The translations under genes were made by a program, and so were the position numbers. A stretch of DNA of 7,116 bases, taken from an uncultured Clostridia bacterium. GTDB lineage: Bacteria > Bacillota > Clostridia > Oscillospirales > Ruminococcaceae. Within the stretch, counting starts at the first letter, position 1. Every line of letters begins with the position of its first letter. The stretch spans positions 1 through 7,116 of the forward strand of contig CALATN010000123.1 in NCBI GenBank assembly GCA_937891895.1. The letters are read 5' to 3'. Of this stretch, positions 5,689 through 7,116 are shown one piece after another. Under the pieces are notes generated by a model. The model did no database searches. It worked only from the letters and a program-made list of their open reading frames with translations, and had not been told where the DNA came from.

Positions 5689-5764
5689 AGGGAGCAGTTG
5701 TTTAGCATTAAATCGTGCCCGATTTGGAAATAGCAGGCAGGATTTATTGCTAAAACTGCGACCT
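5689..5764 (+). promoter_or_regulatory. Long pnp leader stem-loop, candidate RNase III / PNPase autoregulation site
   Basis: AGG (5689-5691) pairs with CCT (5762-5764). A symmetric GA/GA step (5692-5693 with 5760-5761) can form tandem G-A pairs. GCAGTT (5694-5699) pairs with AACTGC (5754-5759), and TTAGCA (5702-5707) pairs with TGCTAA (5748-5753) across a two-base GT bulge. Above this, either AAATCG (5710-5715) folds locally with CGATTT (5720-5725) around TGCC, or AAATC plus TGCC (5710-5719) pair distally with GGCA plus GATTT (5736-5745). The second form gives a nearly continuous duplex of over 20 bp. In E. coli the pnp leader is a long stem cut by RNase III and then handled by PNPase to control its own mRNA. 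The same role here is inferred from architecture and position. Confidence 0.68.
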
Positions 5765-5790
5765 GAAAAATTATTAAGGAGGCAGTTAAA

Positions 5791-7116
5791 ATGTTTGAAA
5801 ACCACAGAATTTTTAAAACAACCTATGCAGGCAGAGAGCTTACTGTAGAAACAGGTAAGACCTGTGAACTCTCCAATGGTTCCTGTTGGGTTAAGTACGG
5901 CGAAACAGTTGTTATGGCAAACGTAACAGCAAGTGTTAAGCCAAGAGAGGGAATCGACTTTTTCCCACTTTCCGTTGACTATGAAGAAAGACTTTACGCA
6001 GTAGGCCGTATCCCTGGCTCTTTCATGAAGAGAGAGGGTAAGCCAAGCGAAAAGGCTATCCTTACTTCCCGTGTTGTAGACAGACCAATCCGTCCTCTTT
6101 TCCCCAAGGATATGAGAAACGACGTTTCTGTTGTAATGACAGTTCTCGCAGTTGACCCTGACAATTCACCTGAAATCTGCGGTATGATTGCAACATCCAT
6201 CGCAATCTCCATTTCCGATATTCCTTGGAACGGTCCAATCGGCGGTATCAGCGTTGGTCTTGTTGACGGCGAAATCGTACTCAACCCAACTCTTGAACAG
6301 CGCGAAAAGACAGACCTCAACCTCACAGTTGCAGGTACAATGGAAAAGATTGTAATGATCGAGGCTGGTGCAAACGAAGTTGACGACGACACAATGCTCG
6401 AAGCAATCCTCAAGGGCCACGAAGAAATCAAGAAGATTGTAACATTCATTTCCGACATTCAGAAGGAAATCGGCAAGAAGAAGTTTGAATTCGAATCCCA
6501 GGAAGTTGATCACGATATGTTCGACGCTATCGAAGCTCTCGTTGGTGAAAAGGTTAAGGTTGCTCTCGATACAAACGATAAGAACATCCGTGAAGAAAGA
6601 CTCAATCCTATCAAGGACGAAGTTCACGCAACATTCGACGAGCAGTATCCTGAGAAGATTGCTATGATCGACGAATGTATCTATAAGCTTCAGAAGAAGA
6701 TTGTTAGAAACTGGCTCTATGAGGGCAAGCGTGTTGACGGCAGAGGCATCGACGAAATCCGTCCTCTCGCTGCTGAAGTAGGCGTGCTTCCAAGAGTACA
6801 CGGCTCAGGTCTCTTCACAAGAGGTCAGACACAGGTACTTACAATCGCAACTCTCGGTCCTGTAAGCGACTCCCAGAGAATTGACGGTCTCGACGAGGAA
6901 GATACAAAGAGATATATGCACCACTACAACTTCCCATCCTACTCTGTTGGCGAAACAAAGCCAAGCAGAGGTCCTGGACGTCGTGAAATCGGTCACGGCG
7001 CACTGGCTGAAAGAGCTATCGAACCCATGCTTCCCTCTGAAGAAGAATTCCCCTATGCGATCCGTGCGGTATCCGAAGTTATCAGCTCCAACGGTTCCAC
7101 ATCGCAGGGCAGCATC
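5791..7116 (+). CDS. pnp: Polyribonucleotide nucleotidyltransferase (PNPase), 3' end cut by window edge
   Basis: PNPase is a homotrimeric 3'-5' exoribonuclease that degrades RNA by phosphorolysis, releasing nucleoside diphosphates, and can also add tails. 442 codons are visible of a protein that is usually about 700 residues. The first RNase PH-like domain (about 1-215) includes FFPLSVDYEERLYAVGR (57-73) and PGSFMKREGKPSEKA (75-89). An all-alpha linker follows (about 235-310). The second RNase PH domain begins at RVDGRGIDEIRPL (314-326) and contains HGSGLFTRGQTQ (337-348) and RREIGHGALAERA (397-409). The window ends in SSNGSTSQGSI. The catalytic aspartates of the second domain and the KH and S1 RNA-binding domains lie beyond the edge. 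The start has a perfect AAGGAGG at 8 bases. Codon use favours AAG, ATC, GAC and AAC, consistent with high expression. Confidence 0.97.
   Translation, partial: MFENHRIFKTTYAGRELTVETGKTCELSNGSCWVKYGETVVMANVTASVKPREGIDFFPLSVDYEERLYAVGRIPGSFMKREGKPSEKAILTSRVVDRPIRPLFPKDMRNDVSVVMTVLAVDPDNSPEICGMIATSIAISISDIPWNGPIGGISVGLVDGEIVLNPTLEQREKTDLNLTVAGTMEKIVMIEAGANEVDDDTMLEAILKGHEEIKKIVTFISDIQKEIGKKKFEFESQEVDHDMFDAIEALVGEKVKVALDTNDKNIREERLNPIKDEVHATFDEQYPEKIAMIDECIYKLQKKIVRNWLYEGKRVDGRGIDEIRPLAAEVGVLPRVHGSGLFTRGQTQVLTIATLGPVSDSQRIDGLDEEDTKRYMHHYNFPSYSVGETKPSRGPGRREIGHGALAERAIEPMLPSEEEFPYAIRAVSEVISSNGSTSQGSI

Larger units (their letters stand above)
5617..5790 (+). promoter_or_regulatory. Structured rpsO-pnp spacer and pnp leader
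   Basis: This 174-nt gap holds two strong hairpins, listed separately, and ends with the perfect ribosome binding site AAGGAGG (5776-5782), 8 bases before the pnp ATG. No sigma-A promoter with both boxes was found, so pnp is probably expressed by read-through from the rpsO promoter. No small gene is supported: the open frame at 5624-5848 runs through the hairpins and into pnp and has no ribosome binding site. Confidence 0.7.

Noticed and set aside
5624..5848. Open frame of 74 codons between rpsO and pnp
   Set aside because: It is built from the spacer hairpins and runs into pnp out of frame. There is no Shine-Dalgarno and no recognisable protein features.
6166..6801. Minus-strand open frame of 211 codons opposite pnp
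   Set aside because: pnp is unambiguous on the plus strand. The antisense frame is a by-product of biased codon use in a highly expressed gene (third-position C and T giving few antisense stops).

Overview
The window looks like core chromosome from a low-to-moderate GC, probably spore-forming Firmicute of class Clostridia, most likely in or near the Ruminococcaceae/Oscillospiraceae. Supporting this are the HPr kinase gene next to a PHP phosphatase and murB, a DUF624 (YesL-like) membrane protein, a SpoIIM-like protein, strong AGGAGG-type ribosome binding sites, TTG starts and the rpsO-pnp pair. Assignment below class level is inference from gene style, not a database match.

Left block, minus strand (1-2704). 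A promoter at 2677-2704 drives hprK (HPr Ser kinase/phosphorylase), a YcdX-type PHP phosphatase and murB (UDP-N-acetylenolpyruvoylglucosamine reductase, cut by the left edge). The gaps are 16 and 38 bp, so this reads as one operon linking carbon-source control to peptidoglycan precursor synthesis. In related Clostridia murB is often followed by rapZ, yvcK and whiA, which would lie just beyond position 1.

Middle block, plus strand (2769-5190). A divergent promoter drives proC (pyrroline-5-carboxylate reductase). It is followed by a five-segment membrane protein resembling SpoIIM and then a DUF624 membrane protein. The last two are packed against each other and are probably co-transcribed.

Right block, plus strand (5197-7116). 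A strong extended -10 promoter starts a structured leader of about 115 nt, then rpsO (ribosomal protein S15). A second structured spacer of 174 nt follows, then pnp (polynucleotide phosphorylase, cut by the right edge). Both non-coding stretches contain clear nested and alternative base pairing. They fit the known regulatory logic of this locus: S15 binding its own leader, and a long double-stranded pnp leader processed by RNase.

No mobile element, CRISPR array, tRNA or rRNA is visible. I see no evidence for a wholly new multi-gene system. The most interesting items are the two RNA leaders, two genes whose true start is probably a TTG, and the poorly characterised membrane-protein pair beside proC.
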